In this document: piece by piece, positions 11,086 to 21,719 of the stretch
Position numbering within the stretch: position 1 is the first letter of the stretch
Layout of the letters: each line of letters opens with the position of its first letter
Source of the DNA: Piper betle
Taxonomy: Eukaryota > Streptophyta > Magnoliopsida > Piperales > Piperaceae
Length of the DNA stretch: 64,000 nt
Assembly: GCA_033002965.1 (NCBI GenBank)
Contig: JAURVB010001995.1
Coordinates: forward strand, 1-64,000
Direction of reading: 5' to 3'
Position numbers and translations under genes: made by a program
Notes under the pieces: model-generated
The model's database searches: none
What the model was told of the DNA's origin: nothing
Seen by the model: the letters and a program-made list of their open reading frames with translations, nothing else

Positions 11086-12369
11086 GAGATGACGGTTTTG
11101 GTCTCCCCAAAGTATAGTGGGTTATAGGCTTTGCTAGGTTGCAGTAAATCCTTCTCTAACTTTTGTTCAACATTTCACATATATGTATGTTCTCTTCCAT
11201 TGATGAGAGGAAGGTTGTAGTATTTATTCCTAGCTTTAAGGAGTCATCTTCCATTTTTGTACACTTGTTTTTAATTTCAAATTAGAAAAAAAGGGACAAA
11301 AGACAATACTCAGAGTTGAAGTTAGTTTGAGGGTAAGAATTATCCACATTTCTAAAAGAGAGAAGAAAGGCATCTATACTTATCTTTGACAAAACAAATT
11401 AATCAATATTTGGCATAATACTTTTGTTTGCCAATGCTTGAGTATTGTTTATTCTTGTCTTTGCCATGCTTCCTTCCCTGGCTAATAGGCTATAAATGTA
11501 TCACATAGTTTCTATTCCTTGTTGCCGATTATTAGACACAAGGTCTTCTTGGATCTGTTGTGTGACAAAATCAAGCTTCTTTGCCAGGTGAGTGGAATTA
11601 GTATTTGTCATCCTGTATGAATTATTAGTTCAAAGGCATATTTGGTTTGCCTTTTCTTTTTATTTCTTTTCGCCATAGCTTCCACAATGACTTCGTTAAT
11701 CTGTTAGCTTACAAAATTAGAAATGTAATAATATTCTACTATTCCCTACAGTTCTTGTTACAATGAATATGATTATTACTATCACCATGATTGCCTTTGT
11801 TATTGTTATGCTCATTATTTTGGACAATTGTTACTTTTGCTAAAAAACTTTTTTTTTATATTTGCAATGTAGTAGTTTCATGAATCAATATGCCGATCTA
11901 TGTAGATGAAGATCTCTGATTCCCAAAATTTCGACAGTGCATAAATCTGTTTTACCGTTCAAAATGGCTGATGAGTTATGGGACTATTATACTCCTCGTA
12001 CTAGATAAGAAAACATAACACTTAAATTAAATAGATAATCCTTCTCTAACATTTCTGGCAACATAGATTTGCAAATTCAATAAACACAAAATAGCTTTAT
12101 GTTTGGTGTGAATCAAGAATGCCTCCAATTTTTTTTCTTGCTCCAATGTTTTCTTTATTAGTAGTGTTTAAAATCTAATTTAAGATTCTAAAACGCTTAT
12201 TGGCATCAATGAATTATATTTGCAGAAAAAGAAGAAGAAGTCTCAAATCAATAGGATTTAGGGATGAAATTTAAACTAGATGAGTTAGAAGTTTCTCAAA
12301 ATTTGAAGTGATTAATCATTTGGGTAAATGACCTAAAACTCATTTTCAGAGTAATGCTTCTGACATTTC
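11086..12369 (+). repeat. Segmental duplication B: 5' non-coding part
   Basis: Counterpart of 1762-3025, in the same orientation, about 9.3 kb downstream. It includes the same TATA-like motif (about 11489), donor-like 'ccag|gtgag' (about 11584) and 'ttgcag' acceptor-like site (about 12222). It has a small insertion relative to A near 12298 ('aaaatttga'). Confidence 0.75.
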
Positions 12370-13287
12370 ATGAGACTAAATTGCTTGGCATTTTACAGTG
12401 ACAACATGTTGTCAGGATCAGACAATCCAATTCAGGTTTATCAAAAGTTCTTGATCCTTTTCAAAGATCGTTTAACCATGCAATCACCTTCTTTGGATCA
12501 GAGCTTCATTAACATAGAAGAGCATCTTAGAGATATTATTGATGCATTGCAAGAAATTGAGAAATGGAAGAAGCAAATTGCTGACAATTTCGAAGTCAAA
12601 ATTCGATCTCTCAATCAATTCTCTCAATCGACTCATGGTCTCTTTGAGACTGAAAATTTCATGAAGAATGTTGAAGAAGGGGTTAGTGAGGCAAAACAAA
12701 AGATGAGTGATTTTGTCCCTAAATTTGCTTTCGACTGGCATATGAAAAAGGCCAAGAGATCAAGCAACAGATCAAAGTCACCTGATCAGAGAGATGTTAC
12801 AAAAATAAGGGAATATTACCGCAACATGAATGACCAGCTAAGAGAGTGTTTCTTCTGCATGTCCATTTTTCCTGAGAATGCTGTCATAAAACCAAGAGAC
12901 ATGATCTACTGGTGGATTGGAGGGGGCTTGGTGAATGAGACACAAAGCAAGACATGTGAGCAGGTTGGCAAGGAACAGATCAGTGAGCTATTGAGCAACA
13001 ATTTGATCTGGCCTTCAAATCATCGAAGAACTTGTGTGAGGGTGGATCCTGCCATCCTAGACCAAGCAATTTCTGATGCTAATAGTCGCAAGTTTTTCGC
13101 ATTTGATTCTAAATTTGGAGGTGCTCCTCACGCTTGCTTGAATAGAATTCAACAATATCAAATAGCAAGTGTTTCTCCTCCGACTGATTCATGCGAGCTC
13201 ATCTCATTGCTTAACACATCCGGGCAGAACATTTGGTTCTTCAAAGATGTTCACCATAAATGGCACTCTGTAAGACTTTGCTTTTAA
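12370..13287 (+). pseudogene. RPP13-like resistance protein, CC and winged-helix half (copy B, LRR deleted)
   Basis: An open frame of 305 codons. Residues about 20-120 are charged and helix-rich, coiled-coil-like (INIEEHLRDIIDALQEIEKW). Residues about 155-185 are the winged-helix segment typical of plant NLRs (LRECFFCMSIFPENAVIKPR, then DMIYWWIGGGLV). Residues about 225-295 match the segment that begins copy A (VDPAILDQAISDANSRKFFA). There is no P-loop, RNBS or GLPL motif between the coiled coil and winged helix, so either the nucleotide-binding domain was lost or this is one of the NB-less RPP13-like-4 relatives. The frame then ends abruptly because about 1.9 kb of LRR-coding sequence present in copy A is deleted: 'ataaat' at 13255 is joined to 'ggcactctg', matching 3290 and 5128 in A. 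Confidence 0.65.
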
Positions 13288-14290
13288 GACTCAATCCTGT
13301 CATCCACGTTTAGGGAAGTTGAGAAATTTGAAACATTTGGGTTTTTCAGCCGTGTTAGTTGTACAGTCTTACGATTGGTTTGGGCTTTTGGTCAGTATTA
13401 CAATGACCATTTTCTCAGAATTAAATTAACCTCCATTTTTTGCTACAATCTCTCAAAAAAGTTTGGATAGACTGAACTGTCAGAAGAGTCCACATATGGC
13501 CAAGGTGGTGAGAAGCTGAGCTTGTTGAAGTTGGAGCAGTAATTCCTCAAAAATGTCCTCGAATTGTCGGGCTATAATTCTAAATGGTATTATTTTGATT
13601 CTAAATTATTCAGTGCAGGATGAAGAAGTCGAATCAAATACTTGAACATATTTTGATTCGTCCAAAATGTGGTTGTGTGTCTAAGATTCTCGAATCGAAC
13701 CTCCTTGGACCATTATTAAGGTAAATAGATTTGTATGTGTATGTGGTTATGGTGAGCTGTGGTGCATTACATATTGCTTATTATTGGTAGCATCTGCTCA
13801 AGTGTTAGCGTTGAGACTTATGAGCCTATGTTGATTAAGTTTTCCATGGTTGCTTGAAGTTTGGGCAGACTTAAGCTCGATGGGTTTTACTTGATTAATT
13901 CTCATGTTTGGCTCATAAGCACAACAGCCGCTTTCTTGAACAAATGCAATGATATAAGACAATATATGAATGCACTAGAGATGATCTTTAATTACTTGAG
14001 AAACCCATACTCATTCAAAAGTGGATCACAGATTGACTGAGCTTTATCTACTAATTGGTATTTTTGTTTTCAGGAAATTGAAGGCAAGGATGTATAGACC
14101 TTCAAATTTGTGTAGATCAATACTGGAGCTCCAAAATCCGACTGCAAGAAGCAAGTGCCAACTCACACAATTAGTTGCTTCTACACATCAAGAACAGTTT
14201 GGAAAGAAGACAACACCTGGTGGAGTATAGAAGGTATTGGTTAAGGGACTTCTAAGAAAAGCTGATCCCGGCAGTACTGGTTGATTTAAG
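13288..14290 (+). pseudogene. Exon remnants of the unidentified gene, duplication B
   Basis: Counterpart of about 5200-6190. Pieces such as RPKCGCVSKILESNLLGPL (about 13655-13720), the DIRQYMNALEMIFNYL piece (about 13950-14000) and a degenerate terminal exon after the acceptor 'ttgttttcag' at 14074 (which has an in-frame stop at once, EIEGKDV*) can be followed. The degenerate exon is followed by a good copy at 14305, so the terminal exon is tandemly duplicated here. Confidence 0.55.
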
Positions 14291-14304
14291 AAGCTTGTTT
14301 TCAG

Positions 14305-14652
14305 GCAATTGAAGCCAAGGATGGTGATCATCTTTGCTTAGAGTACTGGAGCTCCAAGTCTCACTGCAAGGAGCTAGCGACTACTCTCGCAGGCAGTTGC
14401 ACGCTGGACATGAAAACGGATACGAAGGAATTGTATGCAAATCAAGAACTACAATTTGGTAAGAAGACAACACCTGGTGGAGTAGAGAAGGCACTTAAGG
14501 GGCTTTTAAGAAAAGCTGATCCGGCAGAATTGGTTGCTTTAAGAAGCTTGTTAACCGATGACAAGGGAAACAATACTTTGGAAATTGTTACTCGCCTTAT
14601 TGCAGAAGAGTTCCTGAACAGATCCAATGTGCATTCCTCCAAAATCTCATAA
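14305..14652 (+). pseudogene. Terminal exon of the unidentified gene, longest copy
   Basis: After the acceptor 'gttttcag' (14297-14304) the frame is open for 115 codons to TAA at 14650-14652: AIEAKDGDHLCLEYWSSKSH, then CKELATTLAGSCTLDMKTDT, then the conserved GKKTTPGGVEKALKGLLRKA segment and a helical C-terminus. This exon is intact. Whether it is joined to working upstream exons is doubtful because those at 13450-14290 are degenerate. The copy at 1-263 differs by few substitutions. Family not recognised. Confidence 0.55.
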
Positions 14653-15062
14653 CAATTCCTCCTATTTTTTTCGTCTTTTATAAGAGTGATGCCTCGGGTA
14701 TCAATTCTTTTGTTTTTGTTTCTGATTAACATATGATGCCGGATCTGTACACGGAGAAATTCAATTTATGATAATGGAGGAAAATTAATATGGGAACACA
14801 GTTTTTAAAGCTTGCCACCAATAGAAAGATGACTTTGTTGACTCATTATCATGGATCGTGTTAAATAGTTAGGGTTATGATTGGTTCGGACGAAATAAAT
14901 AGAAAATTTATGAAATTTATAAATAGTATTTTATAGCAAAGTTGTTTTTTTATGAAAAAGTTGCAATAGTTTTTCCAAATGGTCTTTCTTGAAAATTTTA
15001 TAATGACAAAATTTTTTACTAAAAAAAAGGACAAATTCCTTTAGTAGAAGAGATTTTATATC
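14653..15062. other. AT-rich intergenic stretch
   Basis: The first 130 bases match 264-400, then the two loci diverge. No gene seen. Confidence 0.5.
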
Positions 15063-15216
15063 ACAATTCACTCTCGTAAAGGGGGGGGGTTGGTTGGTGG
15101 GGGATAGGGGGAAGCACTGCTTGGCCGTTCACGGGGAGGGGGGGTCCACTGTCGGGGGAAGGGGGGAGCTGCTAGAGGAGGGAGGGGTCAAGGGCGAGGT
15201 GGTGGCTGTGGCGGGA
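15063..15216. repeat. G-rich low-complexity block
   Basis: Repeated runs of 4-9 G (gtaaaggggggggg, tggggg, agggggg and others) within 150 bases, on the strand opposite to the C-rich block at 15770-16080. Several spaced G-runs could form G-quadruplexes on this strand. Confidence 0.7.
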
Positions 15217-15221
15217 CGGTA

Positions 15222-15420
15222 GGGTTTAATGCTATTTTGGAAGAGGTTATTATTTTTGGTGATTGATCAGCCATGATTGTCGCAAGGAAGGGCACTTCTT
15301 GAAGAAGATTGCCAAAGTCAGATGGGAGAGGAAAGGTGGTAGGCAGAAGAAGACACCTCAATAGATGATAAATTGGCAATCTGTGATTGGAAGGATGAAT
15401 ATAAATCAGAATCTGTGCTT
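15222..15420 (+). repeat. Third partial copy of the 4980-5170 segment
   Basis: It begins 'tttaatgctattttggaag' and follows 4985-5165 through 'aggcagaagaagacacctca' and 'gatgataaattggca'. A 30-base part is locally duplicated at 15383-15434 ('tctgtg.ttggaaggatgaatataaa' twice). Confidence 0.7.
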
Positions 15421-15769
15421 GGAAGGATGAATATAAAGGTCAAGCTGTACGGCTTTGTTTTAAGCATGGTTGCAAAAATCAGAATCAGAATAGGTTTTCG
15501 AAGGAGTCACTGAATCAGATCGAATCGGTCTAAATCGGCTAGGAATTGGTTCAGTTGAATTAGTCCTAGTTGGTCATATATAAAAATTTTAGCTTAGTCA
15601 AAATTAGTGGGTTATTAGTTATAAAACATGTAATTCTGATGTTATTTTTATGTTATTATATGTATTATATTTTATAATATTTTTTCAGATTTTTTTTTAA
15701 TTATTTGGAATTAGTTATTATTTTTAACTCTAGTCGGACTTGAGTTAACTTTTAATTATGAAAATGCCA
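15421..15769. other. AT-rich stretch, no gene seen
   Basis: Contains 'gaatcggtctaaatcgg'-type sequence that looks like a decayed repeat, with no frame or match inside the window. Confidence 0.4.
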
Positions 15770-16211
15770 CCACCATTTCCTTCCCCCCCCCTTCCCCTAA
15801 CCCATTGCCCTCCGGCCGGACCCGCCTCGTCCCCGCCCTCATTGCCGACCCCGCCTCGTCCCCGCCCCCAGCCGACCCCGCCTCGTCCCCGCCCTCATTG
15901 GCCCCCCTGCCCTGTTGCGGCCCCTGTTGGCCCCCCCTCGCCCCCTCGCCCCCGCCCCGCCCTGACCTTGTTGCCGCCCTCGCCGCCCTGTTGCCCCATC
16001 ACCACCCCACCCTCGACCTGCCGCCCCGTCGTCACCCTCTCCGTCCTGTTGTCGGATCCCCTATCGCCCCCGTCATTCATGATGGATCGTATCTTCATCT
16101 TAAGACGCCGAGATTGGATCCACATGAGTTAGGTTCGGGTTAGCCGACCTAACCGGGGCCTGTAACATGCCTGTTCGGTTCACGAGCGTGAACCGGATTT
16201 GGGGTGTTACA
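15770..16211 (+). mobile_element. C-rich tandem block and LTR type E tail
   Basis: From 15780 to 16080 the plus strand is very C-rich with imperfect repeats of 'gaccccgcctcgtccccgcc'. Proline-rich frames read through it but are a by-product of composition. From about 16091 to 16211 the sequence 'aggttcgggttagccgacc ... ggatttggggtgttaca' is the reverse complement of 40446-40560, so this is the end of an LTR (type E) in plus orientation, cut at its 5' side. Confidence 0.5.
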
Positions 16212-16749
16212 CTACCTAATCTCAGAATGAACTTGGAGAGAACTTCTAATCTCAGAATGAGCTGGGAGACGACTTTTACAAATCTCAGAATGAGCTGAGA
16301 GACAAATTACTAATCTCAGAATGACCTATGCGACAATTACTAAAATACTTGTGACACGATAGTAAAAATGGGTGAAATGATAATAAGGATTTTATTAGCT
16401 TGATTCATTTACTTATGCAGCTTAGTGGTTTTATCACTAACGCAGAATTGCCTCTGCAGGTGAGCAGCATTGGACTGAAGAATAGAAGTGTGGTTGGCGG
16501 TTCTTTTACCAACCTCGGTATGATGAAACGATAATAAAGTTGGACTTCCTTATTATTCTTTTGTGTTATAAATGTGGCTATGGGAAACGGTCCAAGATTG
16601 TGGGACGTTTATTTTATATTTTAGAGAACATGATTTATATTATATGTTGTGAGTCGTATTTGTTGTATTCAATTCATGTTCTCAGAGGTTACATTTACGT
16701 TAACTATATTTTTAAGTAACACCCAGTCCGGTTCGGACGGGTCGTTACA
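16212..16749 (+). mobile_element. LTR type C, 3' part
   Basis: This runs from a short minisatellite through the conserved 'cgcagaattgcctctgcagg' and 'ataaatgtggctatgggaaa' motifs to the LTR end 'cgggtcgttaca' at 16749. The same module ends LTR C at 44757 and 51466. No primer-binding site follows, so it is an isolated, truncated LTR. Confidence 0.65.
16216..16341 (+). repeat. 30-bp minisatellite, about 4 copies
   Basis: Unit of the form ctaatctcagaatgacctgg plus gagacaatta, about 30 bp, four imperfect copies. The same unit occurs at 44051-44320 (about 9 copies) and 50361-51041 (about 23 copies), always at the same place in LTR C. Confidence 0.85.
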
Positions 16750-18267
16750 GTCTCTCTGGCTGCTGGGTTGAAAGATGGCATCGCCTTGTCCCTATTTTCC
16801 GATGGATGGTGGAATTGTACCTGTTAGTGGGCGGAGTTTCAAGGGATGATGAAGGTGGTGGACGATCTTTCCTGGTTTGATGCCAGCCTGAGGTAGCAAA
16901 ACCTCTGAATTGGAGCAAGGTGCAAGAAAGTGGTCATCTTGAGGCTGGTGTGCATGTAGGCAACGTGATCTAGTTGTGCCAAGATCATGTCTGGAGAAGA
17001 GAAGGGCCAACAGGGAAGAAGAAGAAGAATCCCTTCGGTGTCAAACTTGTAAATATAACTTGACTCGTCATGGCTCGAGTTAAAAATAATATTAACTCGT
17101 AATAAATCCTTAAAAATTATTATTTTAATGGTTATGGGTTACAATTGCTAAACTAATTAATTATTGTATGACATCACCATGAGTAATAAAAATATGGTAA
17201 TGATAAACTATTATATAAAAATCGGATGGTTATGAGGGATTAATGAAATAAAGATTTCACCTTTACCATATTAAATTTAATACTAGGTAAATAAACTGAT
17301 TATTTTAATAACAAGACATTAAGATAGAAAATGTGTTATTAAATTATAATCGTTTAAAAATCACAAGTGTTGAACCTAAATAACATAATGAAAATAAATG
17401 AAGTTCAAACCTTTACTGAGTTGAATAATTTACAATAATTGTATTAGTATTATCTTTGAGTTAGGATAACACAAATCATGTTAAATAATTTAATTGAAAG
17501 ACTTAATTAATTAAATTTCTATTAATAATGAGAGTGATTAAAGATTAAAACCGTAAATTAAATCGTCAAGATTGTGCTTAAGTAATTATCATCTCAAAGG
17601 AAAATATACTAATAATAATAATTAAATACTTGAATACTTGTTTATAAGTTAATAATTATTTATCATTAGTGACGTGTGAATTATAATTTATATAATTAAT
17701 TTGAAATGTAAAGTAGGACATAAATGATTATGTCACATGAATAATTTAATATTTACGATTGTTGAATGTTGCAGGCTTTATGTTGTCGAATTTTGGTAAT
17801 GATATATATATTAGTCATGTAGTTGCATGCATTTATATGCGAATAAAATTATACTTATGTATAATTTTTTGTTCTCGTTCAGATTAGGATTGTTGGTCAC
17901 AGTTGCAAGTTCACTTATAAACTATCCAGGTCTGTATAGTTATTTGAAATGTTGTATTTTCCCTTCTGATAGTCGTGGTTAGCTTGAGCCCAGATTCGAC
18001 CACCATGCACCGAACGCAACAAGGGTCGACTCAATTCGATGCAGGGCAACACCCCCTGAAAGATTAATTACCTACCCCCATGCCACCATGGGGGACAGGG
18101 CAGCAATGGTGCAAGATAGCTCATTATGCTCTTGTGATACCGAGAGGGTGAGTCAATGGCAAATATCAGTAACTATAGGCCGTGGGCCACATAGCGTGTG
18201 TGCGCAGGCATGGGATTGGAGCTGGATTGGAGCATCTTTGGACTGAGGATTAAAAGAGTGGTTGATG
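16750..18267 (+). mobile_element. LTR type C, internal part, interrupted at 18267
   Basis: This matches LTR C bases about 42430-44460 with gaps: 'ctgctgggttgaaagatgg', 'ctctgaattggagcaaggtg', the 'taactcgtaataaatcc' AT-rich part and 'gcatctttggactgagga'. It breaks off at 18267, where a solo LTR A is inserted, and resumes at 20805 ('gatctcttaccaaccaagg'). Confidence 0.65.
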
Positions 18268-20799
18268 TGTAAAGACCCGAAAAATAATAATAATAATAAT
18301 AAAAATGACGTTCGACGCAGTGGGATTGAACGTGGGGAAAACTTCGTTAGCTGGATAAGTATGAATTACTCGGTTAATTGAAAGGTAATTTTTAATTAGA
18401 TAAATCTAGTAGAATCGATCGAGTTGACTACATTATTTATCCAATTAACCATTTAAGTGAACCATACCATGTACCCATTTAACAGGTTAAGTGAAATGGT
18501 TAAGTGCACCATGTTGATTACCCATTACCAAGTTAAAGGAATTACGGTGAAAGGGTGCTTCCACATACCCTAGCCGTCATTTTATTCATTATAAAAGGAA
18601 AAGGGGGAGGGTGTCATCAACATTTTTCCTCCTTAGACAGATGCCGGATTTCCTCCTTCGCTCGGGTAATTTTCTTTCCTTTCTTTTTCTTTTGTTGCAT
18701 GCATACACATGTTGCATAAAACCAGGAGGACGTCCTGCTGTTTTCCAGTAGCAATCACGCCATGTATCCTTCCATGGTGCGGGGTTGACGTGCTGGAGGT
18801 GGGAATTGCTCCCGACGGTGATGCTGGCCGGATGGAGTCACCTTGGAGGGCCAAAACAGACTGTCGAGGAGGCACGCAGGTCTGAAATCCGAGGGGAGAA
18901 CAGGTCGGTGTTGCCATGGGTGGTGTTGCTGGCCAGACGTGGATCCACCATGGAAAGTGCTGACTGGTCGTCACTTGGGGTGGTGCTGGTCGTCACCTTA
19001 ATGGGGCAGGACATGGTCTCCATGGCTGCTGGTCGACCACCATTAATGGTGAAATTAAGGTCCCCATATAGGGTGTAGTCCAAGTTTCATGAGATAGCAG
19101 CGGATAAAGATTGGATCTTTGGGGTAGATAGAAAATGGGGTCTGAAATTGGGTGGAACGAAAAGAAGACATGCGGGTCGGGTGCTGTTTATGTGGCCGAC
19201 TAGAGTAGTCGTCATGGGTCTGGTCGGGTGCTGTTTATGTGGCCGACTAGGGTAGATGCCATGGGTCATGGGCTGACTATGTGACCGACATGGAGTCACC
19301 ATGGTCAGGTCGGGGTTGCTGATTGGGTGGCCGGAATGGGGTCGCCAAGGATTAGTTGAAGGTTGCCATGTGGTGGCCAAGTTGGAGACGCCATGGCGGC
19401 AAATGGAGGCTGCCACGTTACTGGTTGGTCGCCATGCATGGTGAAAATACCTAGCTTTCACGGGTTGACTACAATAAAGCTAGGAGCTTTGGGGTCGTCA
19501 AATAAATTTTTAAAGTAGAATGGTAACCAGGTAAATATCGGAGAACTCGATGTGGTTGAGTTAGAATATAAGGTAAATACAAAAGAATTAAGTATGGGAG
19601 ATGTTAATAATTAAATTACCAATTAGATAATGGGGATTTGGATGGTAATAATTAATAATTATTAATTATTAGAATTGCTGAAAATTTAATAAGAAATGAA
19701 GACTAACAAGAACTAATTACATCATTTAAAATTGATTGTATATTAATCATGTACATTGCATGTAGGTTCATGCAAAATAAAATTATACTAATGTATAATT
19801 TTATGCCCTCATTTAGATTAGGGTTCACGGGTCACAGTCAGACGAAATCACAAGTCAGGTACATATAATAGGTAGAACATCGTAGTTTCCTTGTTGGTAG
19901 CCTAGGTCGGCCTGAGCCCAGATTCGACCACCATGCACTGAGTGCAACCGGGGTCAAAGAATTGACTCAGTCTAACACTGGAGTGCAGCAAGGCACAGCG
20001 ATTCCTCCATCGCACTGGAGTGCAGCAATAGCCTCCCCATAAAAAGGCCACGGCTGGGCGGTGTGAGGCACTGGCACTAGAGTTCGCAGTGAGAGCTTCC
20101 CCACAAATGGGGCATAGCAAGCTCCTGAGTGCAGCAATAGCCTCAACATACAAAGGCTACGGCATGGTGGGCAAGGCACTGGCACTGGAATGCAATGATA
20201 GCCTCCCCATAAAAAGGCTACGACCGGGGTGTGCGAGGCACTGGCACTAGAATTGGTAGTGAGGGCTTCCCCACAAACGGGGTGTAGCAATCACCTGAGT
20301 GCAGTGATAGCTTCCCCACAAATAGGCTGCGGCTGGGGTGTGCGAGGCACTCACACTAGAGACGGTAGAGGTAGCCTCCCCACAAAAGGGCTACGGCCGG
20401 GGTGTGCGGATCACAACGGATACCTCCTCCGCATTGTTTTGGAGTATAGCGGAATCGCTCCACCGCGTAATAAAATAAACATAAGGAAATAGTGGAATGT
20501 ACTTGATTTGTTTTATCTATTATACTACTTAGTGTTGTAATCACTAACGCGGAATTGCCTCCGCAGGTGTGCAGATACGAAATTAGGTGATTGACAACCA
20601 GGGCATGGAACAAAATAAATATGAGGACTCCATTTTTTATTTATTTGAGAAATAAGTGTGGCTACTGGGAAACCTTCTAAGACTATGGGATCTTTATATA
20701 TGTTTTTGTTAAAAAAATCTGTTAGACATATTTGCTTAATTGTGAGTAACACCTGGCCAGCTAGGCCCACAACGTTGTGACAAATGGCGGCTCGTTACA
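18268..20799 (+). mobile_element. Solo LTR type A with target-site duplication
   Basis: The LTR starts TGTAAAGACCC and ends CGGCTCGTTACA. It is flanked by TGATG (18263-18267) and TGGTG (20800-20804), a 5-bp target duplication with one mismatch. A related uninterrupted LTR C at about 45990-46012 (minus strand) has the empty site with a single TGGTG. No primer-binding site or coding region adjoins it, so the internal part was removed by LTR-LTR recombination. The same LTR type starts at 25629. Confidence 0.8.
19978..20440 (+). repeat. 109-bp tandem repeat in LTR A
   Basis: The repeat has two related halves: 'gatagcctccccataaaaag' plus 'gctacggccggggtgtgcg', and 'gtgagagcttccccacaaac' plus 'ggggcgtagcaatcacct'. 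About four copies are present here. Cys/Ala-rich minus-strand frames through it are composition by-products, not genes. Confidence 0.8.
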
Positions 20800-20804
20800 T
20801 GGTG

Positions 20805-21486
20805 GATCTCTTACCAACCAAGGTTTGGTGAATTGATAATAAATGAGACTTCCTTTTATTCTCTTGTGTTATAAATGTGGCTATGGAAAATGGCCAGAGA
20901 TTGTGGGACTTTATTTTTATGTATTGTGATTTGCGATTAGAACATGATTTATTTTTATGATTTATAAATTTTCTACACTTATCATTAATGTTCATTAATA
21001 GTATGTTTACATCATTTAACTTTTTAGGTAACACCTGGACTGGTTAGGGCGGGTCATTAGAATTGTGGTTGGGCTCTGGGTGACAAAAATCGTCACTAGA
21101 AAAAGTGATGATTCCAGCTAGTATGGGTAAGGTATCGTCAACATGTGGCCAAGACGGATTAGTATGGGATCTTTGTTTCTTATTTACTCGAGTTAAAATA
21201 AGCAAAGGCTGTCCCAAGTACACTACATCTGTGATGTAGTCTTTTATTCCACTTGTGTTCATAAAGAAACTATCTTCTCCATTTCTATTTGCTAATTCTG
21301 ACAAAGCTTATTCAACTGTGAACCGGGTACTGGGTAAGAAGTGCAACATGTCAAACATGTGCACTAACTCGGGTATCTTCCTTAAGATTTTCACAATTGT
21401 CATTTGATCAGCTTTTTTTTGGTGTGGTAGGAAAGGGAATTGCTTTTCTTCTTTCATTGTGCTCAAAAGAGCCATCTCCTTCTTAT
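20805..21486 (+). mobile_element. LTR type C tail joined to antisense gag fragment
   Basis: 20805-21061 completes the interrupted LTR C and ends in a decayed terminus (gggtcattaga). 21062-21486 matches 33831-34255, where the minus strand encodes the end of a Ty3/gypsy gag region (reading ...MNTSGIKDYI.DV.YLG). The whole piece 20903-21486 is duplicated at 33677-34255. Confidence 0.6.
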
Positions 21487-21537
21487 ACCTGGCCAGCTAG
21501 GCCCACAATGTTGTGACAATTGGCGGGTCGTTACAGG

Positions 21538-21550
21538 TGGTATCAGAGCC
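21538..21550 (+). promoter_or_regulatory. Primer-binding site (initiator tRNA-Met)
   Basis: TGGTATCAGAGCC, two bases after the LTR end (..gttaca gg), is complementary to the 3' end of plant initiator tRNA-Met, the usual primer for this group. Confidence 0.85.
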
Positions 21551-21719
21551 TGGTTTCCCAAAAGCTCACATCTTATGACTCAAGTACCTTGTTGAAGAGT
21601 CCAATATTTATCTTTCTCCAATGGGGTATGTCATTAGTGAATTAGTGGACTCACTAACAAACCTAAGTAATCATTGAAGAAAAAATAAAATTTAATGAAC
21701 CATAACGGAATAAATTTTA

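Noticed and set aside
15758..16143. Proline-rich ORFs of 112-124 codons in two plus-strand frames, plus a Gly-rich minus-strand frame
   Set aside because: All lie in a C-rich low-complexity tract, several frames are open at once and none has a recognisable domain; composition explains them.
18633..19461. ORFs of 80-124 codons in the GC-rich part of LTR A (also 25991-26852)
   Set aside because: Several frames on both strands are open, with no domain; the region lies inside a solo LTR and repeats in the other LTR A.
19902..20290. Minus-strand Cys/Ala-rich ORFs ('PVCGEALTANSSASASHTPAV') repeated at four places
   Set aside because: They are translations of the 109-bp LTR repeat, follow its copy number and have no start, domain or conservation beyond the DNA repeat.
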